Assembly: GCA_049651845.1 (NCBI GenBank)
Contig: JBASCW010000052.1
Coordinates: 1-64,000 of the forward strand
Direction of reading: 5' to 3'
Source: RBG-16-66-20 sp049651845
GTDB taxonomy: Bacteria > Pseudomonadota > Gammaproteobacteria > Burkholderiales > SG8-39
Length of the DNA stretch: 64,000 nucleotides
The position numbers and the translations under genes were made by a program. Positions 1 to 7,932 of this stretch are shown piece by piece. Below the pieces are notes generated by a model. It was not told where the DNA came from. It saw only the letters and a list, made by a program, of their open reading frames with translations, and did not search any database. Within the stretch, counting starts at the first letter, position 1. The number at the start of each line of letters is the position of its first letter.

Positions 1-318
1 GAACAGGACCGCGCGCCGCCCGAGCGCGCGGCGTGCCGCCGCGAGCTCGGCGGCGACGTGCCCGCGCAGCGTCGAGTCGATCTTCTTGAACAGAATGGCG
101 GCGCGCCTGGCGCCGCGCGAAGCGAACGCACGGCGCACGATGCCGCGCGCGGCGCGTTCCTGCCGGCTGCGCGTATCGAGGTCGACCGCTACGACTTGCG
201 CGGCGCTGCGGGCATGCGTGCCGAGCAGGACCGCGACTTCGCGCGCGCGGCCGAGGAAGGCCGCGGCGCTGTCGGCGGCGCCGGTCAGGTCATCGGCGAG
301 GATCAGGACCTGCGGCAG
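1..318 (-). CDS. Four-carbon acid sugar kinase family protein, N-terminal part (cut by window edge)
   Basis: The minus-strand frame translates to the N-terminal domain of the DUF1537/OtnK-type acid-sugar kinases. It opens with the family motif LILADDLTGAADSA and, about 85 residues on, has FKKIDSTLRGH. These ATP-dependent enzymes phosphorylate D-threonate, D-erythronate or 3-oxotetronates in the cytosol. The frame has no ATG, GTG or TTG upstream of the motif; a CTG at 316-318 would give a start a few residues before the motif, as in homologues, and lies 2 nt after the dehydratase stop. The rest of the gene lies left of the window. As the last visible gene of the dehydratase-SDR-TRAP operon, it probably acts on a sugar-acid intermediate imported by that transporter. 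Family assignment is firm; substrate is not known. Confidence 0.8.
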   Translation of the reverse strand, partial: MPQVLILADDLTGAADSAAAFLGRAREVAVLLGTHARSAAQVVAVDLDTRSRQERAARGIVRRAFASRGARRAAILFKKIDSTLRGHVAAELAAARRALGRRAVLF

Positions 319-320
319 GG

Positions 321-2066
321 CTAGTGATTGTCCCGCGGGACAAAGGGGCCAGACTTGCCCGCGAGGAAATCCAGGTCGGCGCCCTGGTCGGCCTGCAGCA
401 CGTGGTCGAAGTAGAGCTTCCAGTAGCCGCGCGCGAGCGGCGGCCCGGGTTTCTTCCAACTCTGCCTGCGCTCTTGAATCTCGCGAGCCGAAACCAGGAG
501 ATTCAGCCTCCGCTTCGCGATATCCAGCTCGATCATGTCGCCGTTCTGAACGAGCGCGAGCACGCCGCCCGCGGCCGCCTCTGGCACCATGTGCAGGATC
601 ACGGTGCCGTAGGCGGTGCCGCTCATGCGCGCGTCCGAGATCCGCACCATGTCGGTGATTCCCTTCCTGAGGATCTTCGGCGGCAGCGGCATGTTGCCGA
701 CCTCGGCCATGCCCGGATAGCCCTTCGGCCCGCAGTTCTTCAGCACCATCACGCACTTTTCGTCGATGTCGAGATCCGGGTCGTCGATGCGCTGGTGGAA
801 GTCCTCGATGTTCTCGAACACCACCGCGCGGCCGCGGTGCTTCATGAGCTTGGGCGTCGCCGCCGAGGGCTTGATGATCGCGCCGCCCGGGCACAGGTTG
901 CCGCGCAGCACGGCGATGCCGGTGTTCTTCTTGAAGGGCCTCTTGAAGGGCGTGATCACGTCGCGGTTGTGGCAGGGCGCGGCCCTGCTGTTCTCCCAGA
1001 TGTTCTTGCCGTTCACGGTCAACGCGTTCTTGTGCAGCAGATTGTTCTCGCCGAGCTCGCGCAGCACGGCTGGCAAGCCGCCCGCGTAGCAGAAGTCCTC
1101 CATCAGGTACTTGCCGTTCGGCATCAGGTTGACGATGGTGTGCACGCCGCGCCCGACGCGGTCCCAGTCGTTCAGCGTCAGGTCGACGCCGAGCCGGCGC
1201 GCGATCGCGATCAGGTGGATGACCGCGTTGGTCGAGCCGCCGATGGCTGCGTTGGCGCGGATCGCGTTCTCGAATGCCTGCTTCGTCAGGATTCGGGAAA
1301 TGGGGATCTTGTCCTTGACGAGCTGCACGATGCGCCGGCCGGCCATGCGCGCGAGCACGTTACGGCGCGCGTCCACCGCGGGCCACGCGGCGTTGCCCGG
1401 CATGCCGATGCCGAGCGCCTCGACCATCGAGGCCATGGTGGAGGCCGTGCCCATGGTCATGCAGTGGCCGTGCGAGCGGTGCATGCAGGACTCGGCTTCG
1501 TGGAATTCGTCCAGCGTGATCTTGCCCGCGCGCAGGTCCTCCGACATCGACCAGACGTTGGTGCCCGAGCCGATGTCGGTGCCGCGGTACTTGCCCGAGA
1601 GCATCGGCCCGCCCGACACCGCGATGGTGGGCAGGTCCACCGACGCGGCGCCCATCAGCAGCGACGGCGTGGTCTTGTCGCAGCCCACCAGCAGCACCGT
1701 GCCGTCCACAGGATTGGCGCGCAGCGATTCCTCGACGTCCATCGAGGCGAGGTTGCGGTACAGCATCGCGGTCGGCCTGAGCAGCGTCTCGCCGAGGGAC
1801 ATCACCGGGAATTCGAGCGGGAAGCCGCCGGCCTCCAGCACGCCCGCCTTGACGTGCTCGGCGAGGGTGCGGAAGTGCGAGTTGCAGGGCACCAGCTCCG
1901 AGTAGGTGTTGCAGATGCCGATCACCGGCCGGCCGTAGAACTGGTCCTGCGGGATGCCGCGGTTCTTGGTCCAGCTACGGTAGATGAAGCCGTAGATGTC
2001 CTCGCGACCGAACCACTGGATGGAGCGCAGTTGGGGAAAATGCGGCGGACCTTTTTTCTTGGCCAT
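321..2066 (-). CDS. IlvD/EDD family sugar-acid dehydratase (dihydroxy-acid dehydratase-like)
   Basis: A 581-residue protein of the usual length for sugar-acid dehydratases of the IlvD/Edd family, which use an Fe-S cluster and Mg2+ to turn 2,3-dihydroxy acids or aldonates into 2-keto-3-deoxy acids. The three expected cluster cysteines are visible: Cys61 (VPCNSH), Cys129 (GCDKTTP) and Cys202 (SHGHCMTMG). The flanking SGGPMLSGKY and TMGTASTM segments are typical of the family. The start ATG at 2066 is 1 nt from the stop of the upstream SDR gene, and the stop is 2 nt from the kinase, so the genes form one operon. The sugar-acid context favours an aldonate (L-arabinonate- or galactonate-like) over the branched-chain amino-acid role of IlvD, but the substrate is inferred. 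Confidence 0.88.
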   Translation of the reverse strand: MAKKKGPPHFPQLRSIQWFGREDIYGFIYRSWTKNRGIPQDQFYGRPVIGICNTYSELVPCNSHFRTLAEHVKAGVLEAGGFPLEFPVMSLGETLLRPTAMLYRNLASMDVEESLRANPVDGTVLLVGCDKTTPSLLMGAASVDLPTIAVSGGPMLSGKYRGTDIGSGTNVWSMSEDLRAGKITLDEFHEAESCMHRSHGHCMTMGTASTMASMVEALGIGMPGNAAWPAVDARRNVLARMAGRRIVQLVKDKIPISRILTKQAFENAIRANAAIGGSTNAVIHLIAIARRLGVDLTLNDWDRVGRGVHTIVNLMPNGKYLMEDFCYAGGLPAVLRELGENNLLHKNALTVNGKNIWENSRAAPCHNRDVITPFKRPFKKNTGIAVLRGNLCPGGAIIKPSAATPKLMKHRGRAVVFENIEDFHQRIDDPDLDIDEKCVMVLKNCGPKGYPGMAEVGNMPLPPKILRKGITDMVRISDARMSGTAYGTVILHMVPEAAAGGVLALVQNGDMIELDIAKRRLNLLVSAREIQERRQSWKKPGPPLARGYWKLYFDHVLQADQGADLDFLAGKSGPFVPRDNH

Positions 2067-2067
2067 G

Positions 2068-2769
2068 TCAGTAGGTGGCGCGGCCGCCGGAGATGTCGAA
2101 CACGCCGCCGGTGGAGAACGAGCAGTCCTCGGAGGCCAGCCAGCAGACGAGCGCGGCGATCTCGTCCACGTTGACGAAACGGTTCATAGGGATCTTGGAC
2201 AGCATGTACTGGATATGTTGCTCCGTCATCTGGTCGAAGATGGCGGTTTTCGCCGCGGCCGGCGTGACGCAGTTCACCAGCACGCCTGCCAGCGCCAGTT
2301 CCTTGCCGAGGGACTTGGTGAGCGAGATCACGCCCGCCTTGGAGGCGCTGTAGGCGACCGCGTTCGGGTTGCCTTCCTTGCCGGCGACCGAGGCGATGTT
2401 GACGATGCGCCCGTACTTCGCGCGCAACATGTGCGGCGCCACCGCGCGGCAGCACAGGAACTGGCTGGTGAGGTTGACGCGCAGCACGCGCTCCCATTCC
2501 GCGATCGGGTAGTCCACGGTGGGAACGTTCTGGCCGGCGACGCCGGCATTGTTGACCAGGACGTCGATCCCGCCGAGGTCGGCAGCGGCCTTCGCCGCGG
2601 CGCGCTCGACCGAGGCTGGGTCGGTGACGTCCACCGGGTCAAACCCCGCCACATCCCAGATGCGCACTTTCGCGCCGGATGATTCCAGCCGCTTGACGAT
2701 GGCGGCGCCGATGCCCTGCATGCCTCCGGTGACCACCGCGGTGCGGCCGGCGAAATCGAGCTGGTTCAC
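2068..2769 (-). CDS. SDR family NAD(P)-dependent oxidoreductase
   Basis: A 233-residue classical short-chain dehydrogenase. The cofactor glycine motif TGGMQGIG is at residues 14-21, NNAG at about 73-76, and the catalytic Ser127, Tyr140 and Lys144 (YSASK) are in place. The closing SGG signature is also typical. Such enzymes oxidise a hydroxyl of a sugar or sugar acid with NAD(P)+. It sits between the TRAP large subunit (7-nt gap) and the IlvD-type dehydratase (1-nt gap), so it probably oxidises the imported substrate or its dehydrated product. The exact substrate cannot be read from the sequence. Confidence 0.85.
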   Translation of the reverse strand: MNQLDFAGRTAVVTGGMQGIGAAIVKRLESSGAKVRIWDVAGFDPVDVTDPASVERAAAKAAADLGGIDVLVNNAGVAGQNVPTVDYPIAEWERVLRVNLTSQFLCCRAVAPHMLRAKYGRIVNIASVAGKEGNPNAVAYSASKAGVISLTKSLGKELALAGVLVNCVTPAAAKTAIFDQMTEQHIQYMLSKIPMNRFVNVDEIAALVCWLASEDCSFSTGGVFDISGGRATY

Positions 2770-2776
2770 GAGGGCC

Positions 2777-4186
2777 TCAGCGCGTGACCGCGCCGCCGTT
2801 GGCCGCCGCGACCGGCATCGGCTTGGCGGGGACTTCGCCCTTGTCGCGCATGCGCTCGGCCTTGGTGCGCTCCTGCAGCCAGTGCGGGAACCACATCGCG
2901 ATCGACGGGTAGACCATCACCAGCACCACGCAGATGACCTGGATCACCATGAAGTCGGCCATGCCGCGGTAGATGGTCGCGAGGTTCCATTCCTTGACCA
3001 CCTGCTTCAGGTAGTAGGCCGACATGGCCACCGGTGGCGACAGGAACGCGGTCTGCAGCACCACTGCGACGATGCACGCGAACCACACCATGTCGTAGCC
3101 CAGTCCCTTGGCCACCGGCGCGAGCAGCGGCAGGAAAATCAGCACGATCGCCGGCCACTCGAACGGCCAGCCGAGCAGGAAGATCAGGCCGAGCAGCAGC
3201 GCCATCGTGCCCCAGGCCGGGAGCGGCGCCGCGAGCAGCATCTTGGTGAGCCAGCTCGCGGTGCCGAGCCACGAAAACACCGAGCCGAAGACGTTCGAAG
3301 AGACGGCCAGGAACAGCACCATGCTCGAGGTCGCCAGCGTCATGTAGCAGGCGTTCACGAGACCCTTGACGGTGAACTCGCCATAGGCGGCGACCAGCAG
3401 GATCGCGCCGAGCGCACCGAGCGCGGCGGCTTCTGCCGCCGTGGTAATGCCTGCGAGGATCGCGCCCAGCGTGACGATGGTGAGTATGGTCACCGGCACC
3501 AGGCCGACCACGCACTCCCAGAGGACGACCTTGAACGAGGTCTGGCGCTCATCGAGCGGAACCGGCGGTCCGACCTTCGGGTTCATATAGCTGCGGAACA
3601 ACGCGTAGGCGATGTACATCGCCGAGAGCAGGAAGCCCGGCCCGAAAGCCGCCGCATAGAGGTCGACGATCGACACCTCGAGCACCGGCGCCATCACCAC
3701 CAGCATTACCGACGGCGGGATCAGGATGCCGAGCGTGCCGCCGGCGGTGATCGAGCCGGCCGACAGACGCGTGTCGTAGCCCGCCTTGATCATCAGCGGC
3801 CCGGCGATGATGCCGAGCAGCGTGACGGTGGCGCCCACCGTGCCGGCGGCGATGCCGAACAGCGTCGCGGTGAGGATCACCACCACGTAAAGCGCGCCGC
3901 GCATCGGCGCGAACAGGTCGCGGAAGGCCTTGAACAGGCGTGATATCAGTCCCGCCTGGTCGCAGACGTAGCCCATCAGGATGAACATCGGCACGGCGAC
4001 GAACTCGTCCTGCTTCATGAGGCTGAAGATCTGCAGGTAGGCGAGGTCGAAAACGCGCCATTCCATGCCGATGAAGCCGAAGATGAGCGCGAGAAACAGC
4101 AGCGTGAAGCTGATCGGCAGGCCGATGAAGATCGCCGCCAGCATCACCAGCAGCATCAGCGCGCCGAGCGCCTCCTGGCCGGTCAT
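2777..4186 (-). CDS. TRAP transporter large permease subunit (DctM)
   Basis: A 469-residue hydrophobic protein with about 12 membrane segments and DctM signatures such as GGTLGILIPPS and TTAAEAAALGA. With the small subunit it forms the inner-membrane Na+-coupled carrier that accepts solute from the periplasmic binding protein. The longer frame to 4243 is not used: the ATG at 4184-4186 overlaps the dctQ stop by 4 nt (ATGA arrangement) and gives the usual N-terminus beginning MTGQEALGALML. The gene is followed after 7 nt by the SDR gene, tying transport and catabolism into one transcript. The matching binding protein is divergently encoded at 4907. Confidence 0.92.
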   Translation of the reverse strand: MTGQEALGALMLLVMLAAIFIGLPISFTLLFLALIFGFIGMEWRVFDLAYLQIFSLMKQDEFVAVPMFILMGYVCDQAGLISRLFKAFRDLFAPMRGALYVVVILTATLFGIAAGTVGATVTLLGIIAGPLMIKAGYDTRLSAGSITAGGTLGILIPPSVMLVVMAPVLEVSIVDLYAAAFGPGFLLSAMYIAYALFRSYMNPKVGPPVPLDERQTSFKVVLWECVVGLVPVTILTIVTLGAILAGITTAAEAAALGALGAILLVAAYGEFTVKGLVNACYMTLATSSMVLFLAVSSNVFGSVFSWLGTASWLTKMLLAAPLPAWGTMALLLGLIFLLGWPFEWPAIVLIFLPLLAPVAKGLGYDMVWFACIVAVVLQTAFLSPPVAMSAYYLKQVVKEWNLATIYRGMADFMVIQVICVVLVMVYPSIAMWFPHWLQERTKAERMRDKGEVPAKPMPVAAANGGAVTR

Positions 4187-4767
4187 ACTTCGAGCTTCTC
4201 GCGGTGCTCGAACTCGCGCCCGAAGCGCACCTGGTACCAGCACTTGAGCGCTTCCGAGACGCCCTGCACGAAGAACAGCAGCGCCGCCAGCGGGATCATC
4301 GAGCGGAACGGCCAGTAGATGGCGCGGAAAATGCTCTCCTGCGAGCGTTCCGAGATGGTGTAGGAGTACCAGGCATCGTCCACGCTGATCACGAACAGCG
4401 TGATCATGGTCGGGAAGAACAGCACCAGATAGGAAATCAGGTCGATCGCGCCTTTCCTACGCTCGGAAAACCGCTCCCAGAAGATGTCCGTGCGCACGTG
4501 CGCGCCCTTGAGCAGAGCGTAGCCGCAGCCCAGCATGAACGAGGAGCCGTTGACCATGTTGCTGGTCTCGAAGACCCAGATGGTCGGCGCGTTGAAGGCG
4601 TACCGGACGAACACCTCGTAGCAGATGATCGACATGAGGAACAGCATCGCCAGGGCGATCACCCTGCCGATCACGTCACTGAACCGGTCGATTCCGCGGA
4701 TGGTCGCGTAGCCCCACCCCGGAAAGGCCGCGTCGCCGCCGCGGGGCGTTAAATCCTCATCCGCCAA
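4183..4767 (-). CDS. TRAP transporter small permease subunit (DctQ)
   Basis: About 194 residues with four membrane segments, the DctQ arrangement. It partners the DctM protein downstream, overlapping it by 4 nt. Two TTG codons can start the frame, at 4773 and 4767. The Shine-Dalgarno AGGAGGA (minus strand, 4781-4775) lies only 1 nt from the first but 7 nt from the second, so I chose the TTG at 4767. A TTG start may keep expression of the membrane subunits low relative to the binding protein. There is no ATG in the N-terminal 30 residues. Confidence 0.87.
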   Translation of the reverse strand: MADEDLTPRGGDAAFPGWGYATIRGIDRFSDVIGRVIALAMLFLMSIICYEVFVRYAFNAPTIWVFETSNMVNGSSFMLGCGYALLKGAHVRTDIFWERFSERRKGAIDLISYLVLFFPTMITLFVISVDDAWYSYTISERSQESIFRAIYWPFRSMIPLAALLFFVQGVSEALKCWYQVRFGREFEHREKLEV

Positions 4768-4774
4768 GCGCAAT

Positions 4775-4781
4775 TCCTCCT
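4775..4781 (-). promoter_or_regulatory. Ribosome binding site deciding the dctQ start
   Basis: AGGAGGA on the minus strand. Its distance of 7 nt to the TTG at 4767, against 1 nt to the TTG at 4773, makes the downstream TTG the better start for the TRAP small subunit. Confidence 0.6.
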
Positions 4782-4789
4782 CGCGGCCG

Positions 4790-4795
4790 ATTCTA
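4790..4795 (-). promoter_or_regulatory. Candidate -10 box for the dctQ-dctM-SDR-dehydratase-kinase operon
   Basis: TAGAAT on the minus strand (5 of 6 matches to the sigma-70 -10 consensus), 22 nt before the first possible dctQ start. No convincing -35 box lies at 16-18 nt; a GGTTAA stands at the right distance. It lies in the 133-nt divergent region shared with the binding-protein promoter, which would suit co-regulation. Confidence 0.35.
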
Positions 4796-4828
4796 AACGA
4801 AGCCCGGCGCCGTTAACCAGCGGGTTAC

Positions 4829-4858
4829 TTGACACGGGTCCGAACTGCGGCCTAATGT
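4829..4858 (+). promoter_or_regulatory. Candidate sigma-70 promoter of the TRAP binding-protein gene
   Basis: A perfect -35 TTGACA at 4829-4834 is followed after 18 nt by TAATGT at 4853-4858 (3 of 6 matches). The binding-protein ATG lies 48 nt further with a strong Shine-Dalgarno AGGAGG at 4893-4898. The perfect -35 in a GC-rich region supports a real promoter; the -10 is weak, so an activator may be needed. Confidence 0.5.
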
Positions 4859-4906
4859 GCGGGGTGCCCGAGGGAGCGGGCGTCCATTTCAGAGGAGGGG
4901 AATCCG

Positions 4907-6016
4907 ATGGGCAAGCTCAAAGCAGTCGTTGCGGCGTTGCTGACCGCGGGCCTGGTGGCCGCGCTACCGGCCACGGTGCAGGCGCAGCAGACGTTCAATT
5001 TCAAGGCGCAGTCCAGCCATCCGGCGGCCTCGAACTTCCACCTGATCTTCAAACTCTGGGCCGAGCAGATGGGCAAGATGACCGGCGGCCGGTTCAAGGC
5101 CGACCCGCAGCCCGCGGGCGCGATCGTCCCGGCGTTCGAGGTGTTCGACGCCGTCTCCAAGGGGGTGCTCGACGTCGGCATGATCACCTTCGGCTACATC
5201 CAGGGCCGCAACACCGCCACGATTCCCATGTCGCACGGGCCGATATTCGGCATGGACGGCGAGGACTACTGGGGCTGGTACCTGCAGGGCGGCGGCATGG
5301 CGCTGCTGCAGGAGTTCTACGACGACGTGCTCAAGCTGAACCTGGTGGGCTTCCCGATCCCGACCGACTATCCGCAGGGCCTGGGCTGGTTCAACAAGCC
5401 GATCAAGAGCCTCGCCGACTTGAAGGGCATGAAGTACCGCATCTTCGGCATCGGCGCGGAGACCTACGGCCGGCTCGGCGTTGCGGTGGTGACGCTGCCG
5501 GGCGGCGAGATCGTGCCGGCGATGGAGCGCGGCGTGATCCAGGGCGCCGAGTGGATCAACTGCGAGGAAGACCGCAAGCTCGGCCTGCACCAGGTCGCGA
5601 AGCACTACTACGCGCCCGGCATGCACGAGCCGATCACGGGCGGCCAGTTGATCTTCAACAAGGACGTCTGGAAGAAGCTGCCGGCCGACATCCAGGAGAT
5701 GTCCAGGGCCGCCGCGGTCTACGCCACGACCTGGCGCAACCAGGCGCTCAAGTACGAGACGGCCCTGGCCTGCAAGGACCTGATCGCGAAGGGCGTGATC
5801 ATGCACCGCACGCCGGACGACATCCTGCGCAACTTCCTCAACGAGTGGGAGAAGATCTCCAGCGAGTACGCGGCCAAGAACCCGTTCTACAAGAAGGTCA
5901 TCGAAAGCCAGAGGAAGTACGCCGAGACCATCGTGCCGTACCGCCTGTCCTGGTATCCGTCCTACAACTTCGCCGGCGAGTATTACTGGAAGGACAAGAT
6001 CTACTCCAAACCGTAG
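4907..6016 (+). CDS. TRAP transporter substrate-binding protein (DctP family)
   Basis: A 369-residue periplasmic protein. Residues 1-26 form a Sec signal peptide ending in VQAQQ, followed by a DctP/TakP-like fold that captures an organic or sugar acid and delivers it to the DctQM carrier. Family landmarks include GAIVPAFEVFDAVSKG, LKGMKYRIFG near residue 175 and GGEIVPAMERGVIQGAEW. It is divergent from its membrane genes (4767 downwards), has a strong AGGAGG Shine-Dalgarno and its own TTGACA promoter, and ends at a hairpin terminator, so it is probably made in excess over the carrier. It belongs to the same subfamily as the protein at 45802 (similar length and similar central motifs). Ligand unknown. 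Confidence 0.9.
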   Translation: MGKLKAVVAALLTAGLVAALPATVQAQQTFNFKAQSSHPAASNFHLIFKLWAEQMGKMTGGRFKADPQPAGAIVPAFEVFDAVSKGVLDVGMITFGYIQGRNTATIPMSHGPIFGMDGEDYWGWYLQGGGMALLQEFYDDVLKLNLVGFPIPTDYPQGLGWFNKPIKSLADLKGMKYRIFGIGAETYGRLGVAVVTLPGGEIVPAMERGVIQGAEWINCEEDRKLGLHQVAKHYYAPGMHEPITGGQLIFNKDVWKKLPADIQEMSRAAAVYATTWRNQALKYETALACKDLIAKGVIMHRTPDDILRNFLNEWEKISSEYAAKNPFYKKVIESQRKYAETIVPYRLSWYPSYNFAGEYYWKDKIYSKP

Positions 6017-6043
6017 CCAGCGCGGCGTAGCAGTCCAACAAGC

Positions 6044-6073
6044 GGGCGCCGGAGCGATCCGGCGCCCGTTTCA
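6044..6073 (+). terminator. Intrinsic terminator after the TRAP binding-protein gene
   Basis: A perfect 9-bp stem, GGGCGCCGG at 6044-6052 with CCGGCGCCC at 6059-6067, 6-nt loop, then GTTTCATT. The T tract is short, so termination may be partial and allow read-through into the aldolase gene. Confidence 0.65.
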
Positions 6074-6089
6074 TTCCCATCGGCGCAGC

Positions 6090-6860
6090 ATGCAAGAAAA
6101 CCCAGTCAAGCAGGCGCTCGCAGCCGGCGGCAAGGCCTTCGGCTCGATGATCTTCGAGTTCTTCACGCCCGCGATGCCGCGGCTGCTGAAGAACGCGGGC
6201 GCGCAGTTCGCGCTCTACTGCATGGAACACACTGGCGCGGGCTTCGAGACCCTGAAGCCGCAGTTCGCGCTGTGCCGCGCGCTCGGCGTGATGCCGCTCG
6301 CGCGCGTGCCCGGCACCGAGTACGACTTCATCGCGCGCGCGCTCGACAGCGGCGCGCTCGGCGTGATGGTGCCGCTGGTCGATAGCGCCGAGCAGGCGGC
6401 GTTCATCGTCTCCTGCGCGCGCTATCCGCCCGAGGGCCGGCGCGGCGCGGCGTTCGGCTTCGCGCACGACAACTACGAGGGCGGCGACGTGGTGGAGAAG
6501 ATCCGCATGATCCACGCGCGCACGCTGGTGATCGCGATGATCGAGACCCGCCAGGGCCTGCAGAACGTCGAGGCGATCGCGGCGGTGCCGGGCGTGGACG
6601 TGCTCTGGCTCGGCCATTTCGACCTCACCAATTTCCTCGGCATTCCGGGCCAGTTCTCGCATCCTGCCTACCGCGACGCGGTGCAGCGCATCGCCGCAGC
6701 GGCGCGCAAGCACGGCAAGGCGGCGGGCTACATGGCGGCCGACGCGGCGCTCGGGCGCGAGTACCTCGGCCACGGCTTTCGCATGATCGCCACCGGCACC
6801 GACCAGGGCATGCTGCAGAACGCCATTCGCAGCAGCCTCGACAGCATGAGATCCGCCTGA
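6090..6860 (+). CDS. HpcH/HpaI family class II aldolase
   Basis: A 256-residue aldolase of the HpcH/HpaI family, which performs metal-dependent retro-aldol cleavage of 2-keto-3-deoxy acids to pyruvate and an aldehyde. The catalytic arginine (Arg72 in LARVPGTEYD) and the metal ligands Glu152 (MIETRQG) and Asp178 (GHFDLTN) are visible. Length is normal. It starts 16 nt after the terminator stem-loop and is followed after 14 nt by a hydroxyacid dehydrogenase that could reduce or oxidise the product. The cluster suggests a deoxy-sugar-acid substrate such as 2-keto-3-deoxy-L-rhamnonate or -fuconate, which is an inference. Confidence 0.87.
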   Translation: MQENPVKQALAAGGKAFGSMIFEFFTPAMPRLLKNAGAQFALYCMEHTGAGFETLKPQFALCRALGVMPLARVPGTEYDFIARALDSGALGVMVPLVDSAEQAAFIVSCARYPPEGRRGAAFGFAHDNYEGGDVVEKIRMIHARTLVIAMIETRQGLQNVEAIAAVPGVDVLWLGHFDLTNFLGIPGQFSHPAYRDAVQRIAAAARKHGKAAGYMAADAALGREYLGHGFRMIATGTDQGMLQNAIRSSLDSMRSA

Positions 6861-6874
6861 ACAAGGAGGCGCGC

Positions 6875-7903
6875 ATGGCGGCGGCATTCAGGGTCGGCGT
6901 GACCAGCGACATCCTCGACACGCGCGGCGAACCGGCCTACGGGCGCGAGCCTCTCGCGGCGCTCGACGCGGCGCCGGGCCTGGAGTGGGAATGGCTGCCC
7001 AAGGGCATCCGCGAGATCACCGCGGAGCACGCGGCCGCCTACGATGCGCTGTACGTCAATTCCCCCCGCGTGCCGGCTGCCGCCGTGGCCCGCGCTGACC
7101 TGCGCCTGAAGCTCGTCTCGCGCCACGGCGTCGGCTACGACAGCGTGGACGTGGTCGCGATGTCGAAAGCGGGCGTGCTGGTGGCCAATACGCCGAACGC
7201 CGTGCCGCGTCCGGTGGCGACGATCGCGCTCACGTTCGTGCTCGCGCTCGCGCATCGCCTGTTCGTCAAGGATCGCCTGACGCGCGCAGGGCGCTGGGGC
7301 GAGCGGCTCGACCACATGGGACTGGGCCTCACCGGGCGCACGCTCGGCGTGGTCGGCGCCGGCCGCATCGGCAAGGAGCTGCTGCGCATGGCGCGCACCT
7401 TCGATCTCAGGCTGCTGGCGGCCGACCCCTATGCCGAGACGCTGGAGCTCGGCTACATCGGCGCGCGTCACGTGCCGCTGGAGACCGCGATGGCCGAGTC
7501 CGATTTCGTGGTGGTGACCTGCCTGCTGAACGACGAGACGCGCCACCTCATCGATGCGCGCGCGCTCTCGCTCATGAAGCCGGGCGCCTACCTCGTCAAC
7601 GTGGCGCGCGGCCCGGTGGTCGACGAGCAGGCGCTCTACGAGGCGCTCGCGGCGCGCCGGATCGCCGGTGCCGGCCTCGACGTGTTCGAAGAGGAACCGA
7701 CGCCGGCGTCGAATCCGATCCTCGCGCTCGACAACGTGATCGTCGCCCCGCATGCGCTCGCCTGGACCGACGAGTTGTTCGGCAACATCGCGCGCACGGC
7801 CATCGGCGCCGTGCTCGACGTGCATGGCGGGCGCCGGCCGCAGTTCGTCGTCAACGCTGAGGCGCTCGCGCACGCCCGCGTGCGCGCCTGGATGCACTTA
7901 TAA
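6875..7903 (+). CDS. D-isomer-specific 2-hydroxyacid dehydrogenase family protein
   Basis: 342 residues with the NAD-binding motif GAGRIG at 161-166 and the catalytic triad Arg245 (VARGPVVDE), Glu274 (FEEEP) and His293 (APHALAW). Such enzymes interconvert 2-hydroxy and 2-keto acids. A clear AAGGAGG precedes the ATG. It follows the aldolase by 14 nt, so it may handle a 2-keto or 2-hydroxy acid formed there (for example a glyoxylate- or lactate-level product). Its last codons TTA TAA form part of a TATAAT box that may promote the next gene. Confidence 0.87.
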   Translation: MAAAFRVGVTSDILDTRGEPAYGREPLAALDAAPGLEWEWLPKGIREITAEHAAAYDALYVNSPRVPAAAVARADLRLKLVSRHGVGYDSVDVVAMSKAGVLVANTPNAVPRPVATIALTFVLALAHRLFVKDRLTRAGRWGERLDHMGLGLTGRTLGVVGAGRIGKELLRMARTFDLRLLAADPYAETLELGYIGARHVPLETAMAESDFVVVTCLLNDETRHLIDARALSLMKPGAYLVNVARGPVVDEQALYEALAARRIAGAGLDVFEEEPTPASNPILALDNVIVAPHALAWTDELFGNIARTAIGAVLDVHGGRRPQFVVNAEALAHARVRAWMHL

Positions 7904-7904
7904 T
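7899..7904 (+). promoter_or_regulatory. Candidate -10 box before the SDR-FAH hydrolase genes
   Basis: A perfect TATAAT overlapping the stop codon of the dehydrogenase gene, 28 nt before the GTG start of the SDR. No good -35 is visible, so it is a moderate candidate for an internal operon promoter. Confidence 0.35.
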
Positions 7905-7932
7905 CGCGGTCCGCCAACCGGGAGAAGCGACA

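Noticed and set aside
324..2174. Long plus-strand frame of 616 codons opposite the dehydratase
   Set aside because: It is the antisense of ilvD-like DNA; the composition is Arg/His/Gln-rich with no family text. Long antisense frames are common in GC-rich DNA.
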